DNA from: Dinoroseobacter shibae DFL 12 = DSM 16493
Lineage (GTDB): Bacteria; Pseudomonadota; Alphaproteobacteria; Rhodobacterales; Rhodobacteraceae
Direction of reading: 5' to 3'
Assembly (NCBI RefSeq): GCF_000018145.1
Contig: NC_009952.1
Coordinates: 3,162,001 to 3,226,000, forward strand
Length of the DNA: 64,000 nucleotides
Positions 44,301 to 52,329 of this stretch are shown piece by piece. Position numbers and translations under genes: made by a program. Each line of letters opens with the position of its first letter. Position 1 is the stretch's first letter. Under the pieces are notes generated by a model. The model did not search any database and was not told where the DNA came from. It worked only from the letters and a program-made list of their open reading frames with translations.

Positions 44301-44619
44301 CGAGCTTCTCGGCCACATCCGCCCCCAGCAGCAGGGCCACCGACACCTGGCCGGAGCCTTCGCGCGCCGTGGCGGTGACCTCGTCCACACCGTCGATGCC
44401 GCTGATCTGGTCCTCGATCGGGCGGATGATGCTCTGCTCGATCTCGCCCGGGGAGGCCCCGGGATAGACCACGCGGATATCGACCACTTCGAGGGTGAAG
44501 TCCGGAAATGTCTTCTGCGGGATGGCGAACAGGCTCAGAAGCCCGACCACAAGCACCAGCACCATGGTCAGGTTCGCGGCGACCGGGTGTTCGGTCATCC
44601 ATTTGATCACCGGGTTCAT
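41392..44619 (-). CDS. RND-family efflux transporter, inner-membrane pump (AcrB/MexF superfamily)
   Basis: The 1075-residue protein has the 12-helix RND plan: a first helix then a large periplasmic loop, and a repeat of this in the second half. VRVVYPGASPGEIEQSIIRPIEDQISGIDGVDEV is the family signature at the N-terminus. The helix-4 region GFILAIGIVVDNAIVIGENIY carries an Asp of the proton relay, and the C-terminal half has GIIGLAGVVINNSLVMIDLYN. It is a proton-driven exporter. Its start overlaps the membrane-fusion gene stop (ATGA). No outer-membrane channel gene is next to it. Confidence 0.93.
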   Translation of the reverse strand: MNPVIKWMTEHPVAANLTMVLVLVVGLLSLFAIPQKTFPDFTLEVVDIRVVYPGASPGEIEQSIIRPIEDQISGIDGVDEVTATAREGSGQVSVALLLGADVAEKLDEVKTEIDRITTFPEDAEEPTVTQRSNRSRALEIAIHGPVPEQVLKEEAERLKSELTQLPSVSFVETANLRDYEISIEVDRDTLNAYGLTLAQVSQIVAANSLELPGGEIETATLSIPLRTLGRNYTRADFENIVVLTNDAGAKVFLRDIATVIDGFEDSDISARFGGNPSATVNVFRVGDEQLLDIVSDVKVHLDESFRASLPAGVDVTLWQNDADELQSRLDLLIENAVLGLALVVLCLTLFLDFRLAFWAAAGIAVAFAASFAVLNTIGMSINMISLFGFILAIGIVVDNAIVIGENIYKNGEAGLSPMDAAVKGTQRVAVPVVFSALTTVVAFMPLFEMPGTLGKFLGDIPAVVIIVLLLSLLQALFILPRNLSRLDVSPSYRPNIVLRGLNAVRRVIDRGLQWFIARPFDAALRFATRYWLVPIGAVIGMMIVTVGLLAHGYVKFNFFPAIDGKFVTANIEMVDGTTFDRTETVAEQVRVAAVRAGDRIAADLPMDEAAVVENIAVVIGQGAGGGGPAGGTATTGATLANVVVRVTDPELRDWPTRDYVAAWRDEIGDIAGIKVLDVSSALIDAGDAIAVELSLPDGQDIAPVVDALREGLRGIPGVFSIRDDLSAGRLEYKLSLREDARIYGVTLSDLASQMRNGFFGIEATRVQRGRDDVRVFVRLPANQRDSLADLLDFKIRTAAGDLIALGDVAEITEGLAPTEILRRNARTITTVTADVDASVITSSEANALITAELIPPLAARYEGLIVEFGGEQRTQGDAGTALGKALAVALFVIFALLALVFRSYVQPLVVMVAIPLGLIGAVMGHMIMGLPLTILSIFGIIGLAGVVINNSLVMIDLYNEYLDKGHALRAAVIEGTKDRFRPILLTSLTTFLGVFPLIMETSLQAQFLIPLAVSIGYGVLFGTAIILLAVPAVFIAQARAFDLVARLFGAAAPQLPEPAPDPLPASRLASVRAAE

Positions 44620-45824
44620 CGGGGCTGCTCCGTCAGGGCGGCGGTGCGTTCGGTCACCGCCGCGCGGCGCAGCGCCATGCCCGCCACCGCCGTGTCGAGC
44701 GGGCTGGTGATCAACTCCGCCCCTGCGGGCAGCGCGCCCAGCCGCACGAAGCTCTGCTCGCCATCCACGTGGATCAACGCGGCGGGCACAACGGCAAGCG
44801 CCCCGGCGTCATAGAGCCAGATCGCGCCGCCATCGCGCAGGGCGGTGGAGGGGATCGCATAGGCGCCCGGCACCTCGGCCCCGCTGATGGTGACATTGGC
44901 AAACGCGTTGATCAGCGCCGGTGGCGCGCCCGACGGCAGCGCCCCCGCGGCGGTCGCCCCGGTCTGCGCCTTGAGCCGCACGGTGACGTTGAGCGACCGT
45001 GTCCGGCTGTCGAGCGCGGCGTCCACGCGGGCGACCTCCGCCGCCCAGGTCACATCCTGCCCGGCGAAACGCGCATGGACCTCGGCCGGGACCGCCGCAC
45101 CTTCGAACAGGCCCGGGATCAGCGCGGCATCCGCCTGGCGCAGCGGGACGGTCACCTCCAGCGCGCCATCGCTGTAGAGCACCGCGATCTCCTGGCCCGG
45201 GCTGACCACGGCGCCGATCTCGGCGGTCTTGCGCAGCACGCGCCCTGCAAACGGGGCTGCGATCCGCGCATTGTCCAGGGTGACAAGGGCGGTTTCCCGC
45301 GCCGCCCGCAGGCTGTCGAGGGTCGCGGTCAGCTCCGACTGCTGGCTGAGAAGCGAATCGAGCGCCTCTTGCGAGATGATGCCCCGTTCCCGCAGGGTCT
45401 CGCCCCGCGCCAGCTGCGAGACCACCAGATCGAGCCGCGCCTGGGTAGAGGCGATATTGGCATCGGTCTGGGCCAGGGCGGCCTGCGCCGCGCGCTCGTC
45501 GAGCCGCACGAGGATATCGCCCTCGGCAAAGGTCCCGCGGGCGTCGATGGCCGGATGCAGCGTCACGATCCGGCCTTGGGTCTGGGACGACAGGGCCACT
45601 TGCCGGAACGGGGTGATGAAGCCGTCGCCCCGGATCGGCAAGGCGCCGTCATAGGGGGTCAGCACCTCGGTCGCCACAAGCGCCACGGGCCGCTCCACCG
45701 GCTGCGGCGCGACCACGTCCCGGTTCGCGCCAAGATACTGGAAGCCCAGAACGCCCCCACCCACGAGGGCCACCGAGAACACGACCCAGAACAGGTCCTT
45801 GAGCAGGGAAAACGGGCGCGACAT
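44616..45824 (-). CDS. RND efflux periplasmic adaptor (membrane-fusion protein)
   Basis: The 402-residue protein has an N-terminal membrane anchor (LLKDLFWVVFSVALVGGGVLGF), a lipoyl/barrel-sandwich hybrid (GDGFITPFRQVALSSQTQGRIV and ARIAAPFAGRVLRKTAEIGAVVSPGQEIAVL) flanking an alpha-hairpin, and a beta-barrel domain. It links the RND pump to an outer-membrane channel. GGAGG upstream supports ATG 45824. It heads the pump operon, divergent from the TetR gene, with an operator in between. Confidence 0.92.
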   Translation of the reverse strand: MSRPFSLLKDLFWVVFSVALVGGGVLGFQYLGANRDVVAPQPVERPVALVATEVLTPYDGALPIRGDGFITPFRQVALSSQTQGRIVTLHPAIDARGTFAEGDILVRLDERAAQAALAQTDANIASTQARLDLVVSQLARGETLRERGIISQEALDSLLSQQSELTATLDSLRAARETALVTLDNARIAAPFAGRVLRKTAEIGAVVSPGQEIAVLYSDGALEVTVPLRQADAALIPGLFEGAAVPAEVHARFAGQDVTWAAEVARVDAALDSRTRSLNVTVRLKAQTGATAAGALPSGAPPALINAFANVTISGAEVPGAYAIPSTALRDGGAIWLYDAGALAVVPAALIHVDGEQSFVRLGALPAGAELITSPLDTAVAGMALRRAAVTERTAALTEQPR

Positions 45825-45860
45825 GGGTTCGACCTCCGGCGGCGGCTTGGGGTTGCCTCG

Positions 45861-45889
45861 ACTTAATGACTTGCGCGTCATTAAATCAA
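45861..45889 (-). promoter_or_regulatory. Pump-operon promoter with TetR-type operator
   Basis: On the minus strand, TTGATT (45884-45889) and TTAAGT (45861-45866) are a 17-nt spaced promoter for the efflux genes. The spacer is almost filled by TTAATGAC-n6-GTCATTAA (45863-45884), a perfect inverted repeat with 8-bp arms. Repressor bound here would block RNA polymerase directly. Confidence 0.75.
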
Positions 45890-45994
45890 GTGCCAAACTG
45901 ACCCAGTAGTCATTTTTACGTGCGGTGGGACACAGGGGCTGTGCGAAAGGTATATGTGCCCGGCGACCGCAACGCCGCGAAGGAAGGAAAGGAC

Positions 45995-46633
45995 ATGACC
46001 GACCTGACAGACGCACCGAAATCCGCCGCCCCGCCGCGGCGTCGCCGCAAGGACGCGCGCCCGGCCGAGATCGTCGAGGCCGCCTTCAAGGTGTTCTGCG
46101 CCCATGGCTACGGCAAGGCGCGGGTGGACGAGGTCGCCCGCGAGGCCGGGATCGCCAAGGGCACGGTCTATCTGTATTTTCCCAACAAGCAGGCCCTGTT
46201 CCAGGCCGTGATCGAGGCCAAGGTCAGCGCCGCGCTGTCGCGTGTGGGCGACCTTGTGGACGGGTTCGAGGGGCCGACCGAGGCGCTGCTGCGCGGGATG
46301 CTGCGGCAGATGTACGAGAACATCGTGCTGTCCGATACCCGTCTGCTGATGCGGATCATCATCGGCGAGGGGCATCAATTTCCCGAGATCAGGACGCTCT
46401 ACTACGACAAGGGCATCCGTCCGGGCATGACCGTACTCGACCGGGTGGTGCAGCGCGGCATCGACCGGGGGGAGTTTCGCGACGGCCCGATTCGCGAGTT
46501 TCCGCGCCTGGTGATGGCCCCGGGCCTGATGGCCGCGATCTGGGGCATGACCTTCGCCGAGAACGAGCCGATCGACATGGACCGCTATTTCGAAGGCCAC
46601 CTGGACCTGGTGCTGAACGGACTGAAGGCCTGA
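45995..46633 (+). CDS. TetR-family repressor, probable regulator of the RND pump
   Basis: The 212-residue protein has a TetR helix-turn-helix (IVEAAFKVFCAHGYGKARVDEVAREAGIAKGTVYLYFPNKQALF) after a basic N-terminal arm (PPRRRRKD), and an all-helical ligand domain of AcrR/TetR_C type. AAGGAAGGAAAGG precedes ATG 45995. It is divergent from the RND pair and the inverted repeat in the shared gap is its likely target. Confidence 0.9.
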   Translation: MTDLTDAPKSAAPPRRRRKDARPAEIVEAAFKVFCAHGYGKARVDEVAREAGIAKGTVYLYFPNKQALFQAVIEAKVSAALSRVGDLVDGFEGPTEALLRGMLRQMYENIVLSDTRLLMRIIIGEGHQFPEIRTLYYDKGIRPGMTVLDRVVQRGIDRGEFRDGPIREFPRLVMAPGLMAAIWGMTFAENEPIDMDRYFEGHLDLVLNGLKA

Positions 46634-46636
46634 GGC

Positions 46637-47044
46637 CTATTCCGGCGCGCCGCGCCCGGCCGCCAGCTTGCGGAACACCGCGAGGATATCGAGAGCGGTT
46701 GCGCTTTCCACGTGCCCGGCAGTGGTCTCTTCCCGGCTCCACATCCACGACTCAGCCGGGTCATGGCGCATGTCCCAGCCTGGAAAGAGCCGGTCGCTGA
46801 TCGGCAGGGTGGCGAGCTTGCGCACCTCCAGGTGGCGGTCGTCGCGGGCGATGCGGGCAAAACAGGCCTGTACCGCCTGCTCGGGACCTTCGAGCAGCTG
46901 GCAATAGAGATCCGCCCGACAGATCAGCGCACCGGTCAGGTTGTCCTGCCGGTTGCGCGCCCGTGCATCCACGAGGATGCCTGCAAGCGCCGCGGCGTCG
47001 TAACCGAACGGGCGGGAGACATAGGCGATCTGGATCAGGGACAT
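46637..47044 (-). CDS. BLUF-domain blue-light photoreceptor
   Basis: The 135-residue protein is a short BLUF protein that would bind FAD. The residues of the photocycle are all present at expected spacing: Tyr8 in IQIAYVS, Asn31 in ARNRQDNLTGAL, Gln49 in LYCQLLEG, and Trp90/Met92 in FPGWDM. A 43-residue C-terminal tail has no recognised output domain. AGGAG precedes ATG 47044. Its stop is 3 nt from the convergent TetR stop. It would sense blue light and act through a protein partner. Confidence 0.9.
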   Translation of the reverse strand: MSLIQIAYVSRPFGYDAAALAGILVDARARNRQDNLTGALICRADLYCQLLEGPEQAVQACFARIARDDRHLEVRKLATLPISDRLFPGWDMRHDPAESWMWSREETTAGHVESATALDILAVFRKLAAGRGAPE

Positions 47045-47162
47045 CTGCGCGGGCTCCTGCGCTGCTCGCGCAGCCTGTGAGCCCCGCTGGGGCACACTAA
47101 CACAACGCCTCGGGAAATGCGCCGTTTGCGTGGCGAACGGACCCGCCGGGCCGCGCCCATGC

Positions 47163-47972
47163 TCAAAGACCGAGCACATCCATCATGTCATAGGCGCCCG
47201 GCCCCTTGTCCTGCCCCCAAAGCGCCGCCTTCAGCGCCCCGCGCGCGAAGACCGAGCGGTCCGACGCCACGTGGCGCAGGGTGATCCGCTCGCCCTCGGC
47301 GGCAAACAGCACATCATGCTCGCCCACGATGTCGCCGCCCCGGATGGCCGAAAAGCCGATATCGCCCCGCTTGCGTTCCCCGGTGATCCCGTCGCGCCCC
47401 CGGTCGGAGACATCCGCCAGCGCGACGCCCCGGCCCGCCGCCGCCGCCTCGCCGAGCATCAGGGCCGTGCCCGAAGGCGCATCGACCTTGTGGCGGTGAT
47501 GGGCCTCGATCACCTCGATGTCGTAATCCGCATCGAGCGCCGCCGCGACCTTCTCGGTCAGCTTCACAAGCAGGTTGACGCCGAGGCTCATGTTCCCCGC
47601 CCGCACGATCACCGCATGGCGCGCAGCCGCCTCCAGATGGGCGAGATCCGCGGGCGAAAACCCGGTAGTGCCGATGACATGCACCGCGCGGGCCTGGGCG
47701 GTCAGCTCCGCATGGGCCACGGTCGCGGCGGGGGAGGTGAAATCGATGACCGCCTGTGCGGTCGCGAACGCCTCCAGCGGGTCGTCGGTCACGGTCACCC
47801 CGATCGCCGCCCCGCCCAGCGCTACGCCGATATCCGCACCGATCCAGTCATGGCCGGGCCGCTCGGTCACGCCCACCAGCCGTGCCGCGTCCGACCCACG
47901 CACCGTCTCGATCAGCATCCGACCCATCCGGCCAGAGCCCCCTGTCACCACGATCCCCGGCACATCGCTCAT
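47163..47972 (-). CDS. dapB: 4-hydroxy-tetrahydrodipicolinate reductase
   Basis: The 269-residue enzyme acts in lysine and diaminopimelate biosynthesis. The NAD(P) site is [14 protein letters not shown] near residue 9, and the catalytic signature is [26 protein letters not shown] and NMSLGVNLL are further family marks. Gene is divergent from rbfA. Confidence 0.96.
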   Translation of the reverse strand: MSDVPGIVVTGGSGRMGRMLIETVRGSDAARLVGVTERPGHDWIGADIGVALGGAAIGVTVTDDPLEAFATAQAVIDFTSPAATVAHAELTAQARAVHVIGTTGFSPADLAHLEAAARHAVIVRAGNMSLGVNLLVKLTEKVAAALDADYDIEVIEAHHRHKVDAPSGTALMLGEAAAAGRGVALADVSDRGRDGITGERKRGDIGFSAIRGGDIVGEHDVLFAAEGERITLRHVASDRSVFARGALKAALWGQDKGPGAYDMMDVLGL

Positions 47973-48038
47973 CTTGTGTCCCCTTCGGTCTGTCCCGCCC
48001 CTCCTAGCGCGACGCGGCGTCCCGCGCAAACGCACGTG

Positions 48039-48067
48039 TTGCATGGGGCGCGCGGGGCGGGTACACG
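48039..48067 (+). promoter_or_regulatory. Promoter of the rbfA-truB unit
   Basis: TTGCAT (48039-48044) and TACACG (48062-48067) are 17 nt apart, 23 nt before the rbfA start. Confidence 0.45.
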
Positions 48068-48090
48068 GGCGGCTCGAAAGGATCCCCACC

Positions 48091-48498
48091 ATGGCACGTT
48101 CGCGATTTGATACCGGCTCCGGCCCGTCCCAGCGCCAGTTGCGCGTGGGGGAGTTGATCCGGCGCACCCTGTCTTCGGTGCTGAACCAGGGCGATATCCA
48201 CGACCCGGACCTGAACCGGATGTCGATCACCGTGGGCGAGGTGCGGACCTCCCCGGACCTGAAGGTGGCGACCGCCTATGTGCTGCCGCTGGGCGGGCAC
48301 GGGGCACAGGACGCACTCGATGCCCTGCGCCGCAACCGGCACGAGCTGCGCCGCGCGGTCAGCAAGGAGCTGACCCTGAAATTCTCGCCCGAGCTGCGGT
48401 TCCAGATCGACGAGACCTTCGACCGGATGGACGAAACCCGGCGACTGCTGAGCCAGGATCACGTCCGGCAGGATCTCGACAAGCCGGACGAGGACTGA
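48091..48498 (+). CDS. rbfA: Ribosome-binding factor A
   Basis: The 135-residue protein has the KH-like fold sequence [28 protein letters not shown] and [28 protein letters not shown]. RbfA binds the 30S subunit and aids 16S rRNA 5'-end maturation. It starts a unit with truB, 3 nt downstream. Confidence 0.95.
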   Translation: MARSRFDTGSGPSQRQLRVGELIRRTLSSVLNQGDIHDPDLNRMSITVGEVRTSPDLKVATAYVLPLGGHGAQDALDALRRNRHELRRAVSKELTLKFSPELRFQIDETFDRMDETRRLLSQDHVRQDLDKPDED

Positions 48499-48501
48499 GC
48501 C

Positions 48502-49416
48502 ATGGGACGGCGCAAGAAGGGCCGCGCGGTCTCCGGCTGGATCGTGATCGACAAACCCGCGGGGCTGAGCTCCAACGCGGTGGTGGGCAAGGTCCGCTGG
48601 GCCTTCGATGCACAGAAGGCGGGCCATGCGGGCACCCTCGACCCCGAGGCGACGGGCGTTCTGGCCATAGCACTCGGCGAGGCGACCAAGACCGTCCCCT
48701 TCGTGACCGACGCGCTGAAGGCCTACGAATTCACCGTGCGGCTGGGCCAAGCCACCAACACCGATGACGGCGAAGGAGAGGTGACCGAGACCAGCGATGC
48801 GCGCCCCTCCGATGACGAGATCCGCGCCGCCCTGCCCCCTTTCGAAGGCGACATCCTGCAGGTTCCGCCGCAATTCTCGGCCGTGAAGATCGATGGGGAG
48901 CGTGCCTATGCCCGCGCCCGCGCCGGGCAAGAGATGGAGATCGCGGCCCGCCCGCTCTATGTCGACAGCCTCACCTTCATCGCCCGCCCCGACCCCGACC
49001 ACGTCACGCTCGAGATGGTCTGCGGAAAGGGCGGCTATGTCCGGTCCATCGCTCGCGACCTGGGCCGTGCGCTCGGCTGCTTCGGCCATGTCAAATCCCT
49101 GCGCCGCACCTGGTCCGGGCCTTTCGAGCTCTCCGATGCGACTCCGTTGGAGACGCTTGAAGACCTGGCCAAGGACCCGGCCCTCGATGCCCACCTGATG
49201 CCCCTGGAGACCGGGCTTGCCGACCTGCCGGAATTGCCCTGCACCCCCGAGGGGGCGGCGCGGATGCGCAACGGCAACCCGGGCATGGTACGCGCCTCGG
49301 ACGCGGAATATGGCGAGACCGCCTGGGCCTCTTACAACGGCACGGCCGTGGCCGTGGGCACCTACCGCGCCGGGGAATTGCACCCCACCCGCGTGTTCCA
49401 ACACGGAGCCTTGTGA
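48502..49416 (+). CDS. truB: tRNA pseudouridine(55) synthase
   Basis: The 304-residue enzyme converts U55 of tRNAs to pseudouridine. It starts [23 protein letters not shown], and the catalytic Asp47 is in [14 protein letters not shown]. The thumb-loop and [10 protein letters not shown] segment follow. The C-terminal extension includes a short PUA-like part. Its stop overlaps the next gene (TGATG). Confidence 0.96.
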   Translation: MGRRKKGRAVSGWIVIDKPAGLSSNAVVGKVRWAFDAQKAGHAGTLDPEATGVLAIALGEATKTVPFVTDALKAYEFTVRLGQATNTDDGEGEVTETSDARPSDDEIRAALPPFEGDILQVPPQFSAVKIDGERAYARARAGQEMEIAARPLYVDSLTFIARPDPDHVTLEMVCGKGGYVRSIARDLGRALGCFGHVKSLRRTWSGPFELSDATPLETLEDLAKDPALDAHLMPLETGLADLPELPCTPEGAARMRNGNPGMVRASDAEYGETAWASYNGTAVAVGTYRAGELHPTRVFQHGAL

Positions 49417-49694
49417 TGGACGACCTTCTCCCGAACGTGCCGGTCTGGCTGGCGCTGCTGCTTCTGAATGTCGGGGCCTTCGCGCTTTTCGGGCTGGACA
49501 AGCGGCAGGCGGTGCAGGGCGGCGCCCGGATCGAGGAACGCCGCCTGATCCTGCTGGCGATCATCGGCGGCAGCCTGGGCGCAAAGCTCGGGCAGATCGT
49601 GTTCCGCCACAAGAGCGTCAAGCCCGGCTTTCGGCATATCCTGACCGGCATCCTTGTCGCGCACGCCGCGCTCGCCCTCTACCTCGCGCAGTAG
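49416..49694 (+). CDS. DUF1294 small membrane protein
   Basis: The 92-residue protein has three hydrophobic helices and the DUF1294 hallmark FALFGLDKRQA...ARIEERRLILLAIIGGSLGAKLGQIVFRHKSVKPGFRHIL. It starts at ATG 49416, overlapping the truB stop by 1 nt, so it is translationally coupled. The function of the family is unknown. Confidence 0.88.
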   Translation: MDDLLPNVPVWLALLLLNVGAFALFGLDKRQAVQGGARIEERRLILLAIIGGSLGAKLGQIVFRHKSVKPGFRHILTGILVAHAALALYLAQ

Positions 49695-49713
49695 CCCCGG
49701 CTTTTTCCGGGGC
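49694..49713 (+). terminator. Terminator after the rbfA-truB-DUF1294 unit
   Basis: GCCCCGG pairs with CCGGGGC around a CTTTTT loop, starting on the last base of the DUF1294 stop codon. No long T-run follows, so the call is moderate. Confidence 0.5.
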
Positions 49714-49816
49714 GTTCGAGGTTTGCCCTTCCCTCACCGCGTGACATTGGCAACACTGGACAGCAACGGCCCGCCAGAGGCCGTGCATCCTGTCCAACAG
49801 CACGAGGGAGGTGCCC

Positions 49817-51247
49817 ATGCGCGCCGCGATTTTCCTGTCCACCGTCCTGCTCGGGGCCAGCGCGTCCGCCGCGCTCGCCACCGATGCCGCCACCTGCGAG
49901 GGGCTGCGCAATACGGTGTTCTCCGGGGGTTACGTCACCTCGGCCCGGGTGATCCCGGCGGCCGAGACCCTACCGGAGTATTGCGAGGTGCGCGCCACCG
50001 CTCTGCCTGCCATCTCGATCGAGGTGCGCCTGCCGCTGGCGGGCTGGAACGGCAAGTATTACCAGGCCGGGTGCGGCGGATTCTGCGGCATCCTGGGGCG
50101 CGCGGACGCAGGTGCGGGCTGGATCAACGCCATGCGCCCGGGGCTGGAGCGCGGCTATGCCACCGCCACATCCGACAGCGGGCACCATGGGCTGTCCGTG
50201 GTCGATGCCGCCTGGGCCGACAACAACCCCCATGCGGAGCGCGACTGGGGCTATCGCTCGATCTCGGAAACCCACCGGGTGGCGCAGGTGATGCTGGAGG
50301 CCTTCTATGGCAGCGGCTCGGAGCAGGAGATTTTCCAGGGCTGTTCCACCGGCGGGCGCATGGCCCATATGGCCGCCCAACGCTTCCCCGAATTGTTCGA
50401 CGGCATCATCTCCGGCGCGCCCGCGATGAATTACACCGATCTGGTGGGCACCAAGATGTCCTATCTGATGCAGGTGAACCTCGATGCGGACGGCAACCCG
50501 ATCCTCGGCCCCGGCAAGGACGGGCTGATCGGCGACGCGGTGATGGCCCAATGCGACGCCGTGGACGGGGCCGAGGACGGGGTGATCGCCGACCCGCGCG
50601 CCTGCGAGGTCGACCTGTCGGGACTGCAATGCACCGGGGCAGCGGGCGATGACTGCCTCACCGAAGCGGAGTTGGACGTGCTGGCCAAATGGCGGCAGGG
50701 TCCGGTGAACGCCGCCGGAGAGCAGCTTTACCCGGGCGGCATTCCCGAAGGGTCCGAGCCGTTCTGGTGGCTGTGGCTCACCGGCAACGCCGATGGGGGC
50801 GGGCGGCTCGTGAGTGCCTTCGCCGATAATTTCGGGGCCTACATGGCCTTCGACCAGGACCCGGGCCATGGCTGGACCGCCGCCGATTTCGACTTTGAAA
50901 CCGACCCCGCCCGGATGTCCCGGTCCGCGGGCTTCTACAACGCCGACAGCCCGGACCTGAGCGCGTTCCGCGCCGCGGGCGGCAAGATGATCGTCTGGCA
51001 CGGCTGGGCGGATGCGATCGTCACGCCCTACAAAACGGTCGATTGGTACGAGAAGGCGGCGGAGGCCGCGGGCGGCGAGGAGACGCTGGCCGAGAACGTG
51101 GCGCTCTTCATGGTGCCGGGGCTCGACCATTGCGGGATCCTCGCCGGGCCGAGCGGTCTGACCCAGGCCGGGCTCGACCCGATGACGCCGCTGGAGGCAT
51201 GGCTGGCGGACGGCACCGCCCCCACCAGCATCCTCAGCGCGAACTGA
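49817..51247 (+). CDS. Tannase/feruloyl esterase family secreted hydrolase
   Basis: The 476-residue protein has a signal peptide (AAIFLSTVLLGASASAALA) and the tannase CS-D-HC catalytic arrangement: Ser177 next to Cys176 in GCSTGGRMAH, Asp399 in WHGWADAIVTPY, and His438 next to Cys439 in GLDHCG. The paired cysteines usually form a disulfide that aligns Ser and His. GHHGL and NGKYYQAGCGGFCG are further family marks. It would cleave aromatic ester bonds (gallate, ferulate or similar) outside the cytoplasm. GGGAGG precedes ATG 49817. No transporter or aromatic catabolic genes are adjacent. Confidence 0.88.
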   Translation: MRAAIFLSTVLLGASASAALATDAATCEGLRNTVFSGGYVTSARVIPAAETLPEYCEVRATALPAISIEVRLPLAGWNGKYYQAGCGGFCGILGRADAGAGWINAMRPGLERGYATATSDSGHHGLSVVDAAWADNNPHAERDWGYRSISETHRVAQVMLEAFYGSGSEQEIFQGCSTGGRMAHMAAQRFPELFDGIISGAPAMNYTDLVGTKMSYLMQVNLDADGNPILGPGKDGLIGDAVMAQCDAVDGAEDGVIADPRACEVDLSGLQCTGAAGDDCLTEAELDVLAKWRQGPVNAAGEQLYPGGIPEGSEPFWWLWLTGNADGGGRLVSAFADNFGAYMAFDQDPGHGWTAADFDFETDPARMSRSAGFYNADSPDLSAFRAAGGKMIVWHGWADAIVTPYKTVDWYEKAAEAAGGEETLAENVALFMVPGLDHCGILAGPSGLTQAGLDPMTPLEAWLADGTAPTSILSAN

Positions 51248-51274
51248 CAAGCCCCGGGGGGGCAAGCCCGGCCC

Positions 51275-51303
51275 TTGGCACCGATCATGCCCTCCCCTAG
51301 GGT
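51275..51303 (+). promoter_or_regulatory. Promoter of the glycosyltransferase gene, probably giving leaderless mRNA
   Basis: TTGGCA (51275-51280) and TAGGGT (51298-51303) are 17 nt apart. Only 6 nt lie between the -10 box and ATG 51310, and there is no ribosome binding site. Confidence 0.55.
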
Positions 51304-51309
51304 CCGCCC

Positions 51310-52326
51310 ATGAGCCAGTCACCCTCCGCCCCCCTGCCCGCCGAGATCCGCGCCACGCGGCCCCTGACCGTGGTGGTCGCCGCCTGCACAAGGCGCAGGC
51401 CGAAGATGCTGGAGCGGTTGCTTGGCTCCTACGCCGCGCTGGAGGTGCCGGAGAACGTCACGCCGATCTTCCTCGTGGTCGAGAATGACGAGACCGCCCG
51501 GAGTACCGAGGTGATCGCGGCCTTCGAGGACAAGCTGCCCGGGCCTCTGCACGCCGTTCTGGAAACCGTGCCGGGTATCCCCATGGCACGCAATCGCGGG
51601 CTGGTGGAGGCCGCCGCCCTCGGCGCGGACCTGGTGCTCTATGTCGATGATGACGAGACCGTGGCGCCCGACTGGCTGACCGAGATCGTGGCCGCCTGGC
51701 GCGGCGGCACGGCCGAGCTGATCGGCGGCCCCGTGCGGCTGACCGAGCCGCAGGCACCTCTCAGCGGACCCCAGAAAACCGTCTTCGATGGCATGGTCAA
51801 ACGCTTCGCCACCAAGGAGGCCCGCGCGGTCGACCGCATGAAGGCCGGGCAGGCCGACCGGGTGACCGTGGTCACGAACAACTGGCTTTGCGACATGCGG
51901 CTGGTGCGCGACCTCGGCCTGCGCTTCGACGAGGCGCTGCAATTCACCGGCGGGTCCGACACCAAGTTCTTCCGCGACGCCCGCGCCAAGGGGGTCGAGA
52001 CCGGCTGGGCCCCTGCCGCCATCGTTTATGAAACCGTCCCGCCCGAACGGCTCACCTTGCCCTATCAGTACACGCGCGGCCGGGACCAGTCGGCCACCTC
52101 CTTCGGCCAGAAAGTTGCCGAAGGCAAATGGGCCAGTGCGGCCACCAGCATCCTGATTTTGCTGCCGCTCAAGGCGCTGTCGCTGGTCCTGATCGCCCTG
52201 TCGCTGCCGGTGACGCGCAGCTACGGGCTGGTATCGCTCTTCCGGCAGGCAGGCTGGATCGCCGGACGCCTGACCCGGCTCTTCGGGCGCGCCTCGAAGC
52301 TCTACGTCAAGACGACGGGAAACTGA
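51310..52326 (+). CDS. Family 2 glycosyltransferase
   Basis: The 338-residue protein has a GT-A fold with the nucleotide-binding opening PLTVVVAACTRRRPKMLERLLGSY, an IPMARNRGLVEAA segment, and the metal-binding Asp cluster in LVLYVDDDETVAPDWL. An acceptor-region GGSDTKFFRDARAKG follows. One to two membrane helices near the C-terminus (ATSILILLPLKALSLVLIAL) suggest it sits on the inner membrane and builds a surface glycan or glycolipid. No other glycan genes are beside it. Confidence 0.88.
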   Translation: MSQSPSAPLPAEIRATRPLTVVVAACTRRRPKMLERLLGSYAALEVPENVTPIFLVVENDETARSTEVIAAFEDKLPGPLHAVLETVPGIPMARNRGLVEAAALGADLVLYVDDDETVAPDWLTEIVAAWRGGTAELIGGPVRLTEPQAPLSGPQKTVFDGMVKRFATKEARAVDRMKAGQADRVTVVTNNWLCDMRLVRDLGLRFDEALQFTGGSDTKFFRDARAKGVETGWAPAAIVYETVPPERLTLPYQYTRGRDQSATSFGQKVAEGKWASAATSILILLPLKALSLVLIALSLPVTRSYGLVSLFRQAGWIAGRLTRLFGRASKLYVKTTGN

Positions 52327-52329
52327 GCC

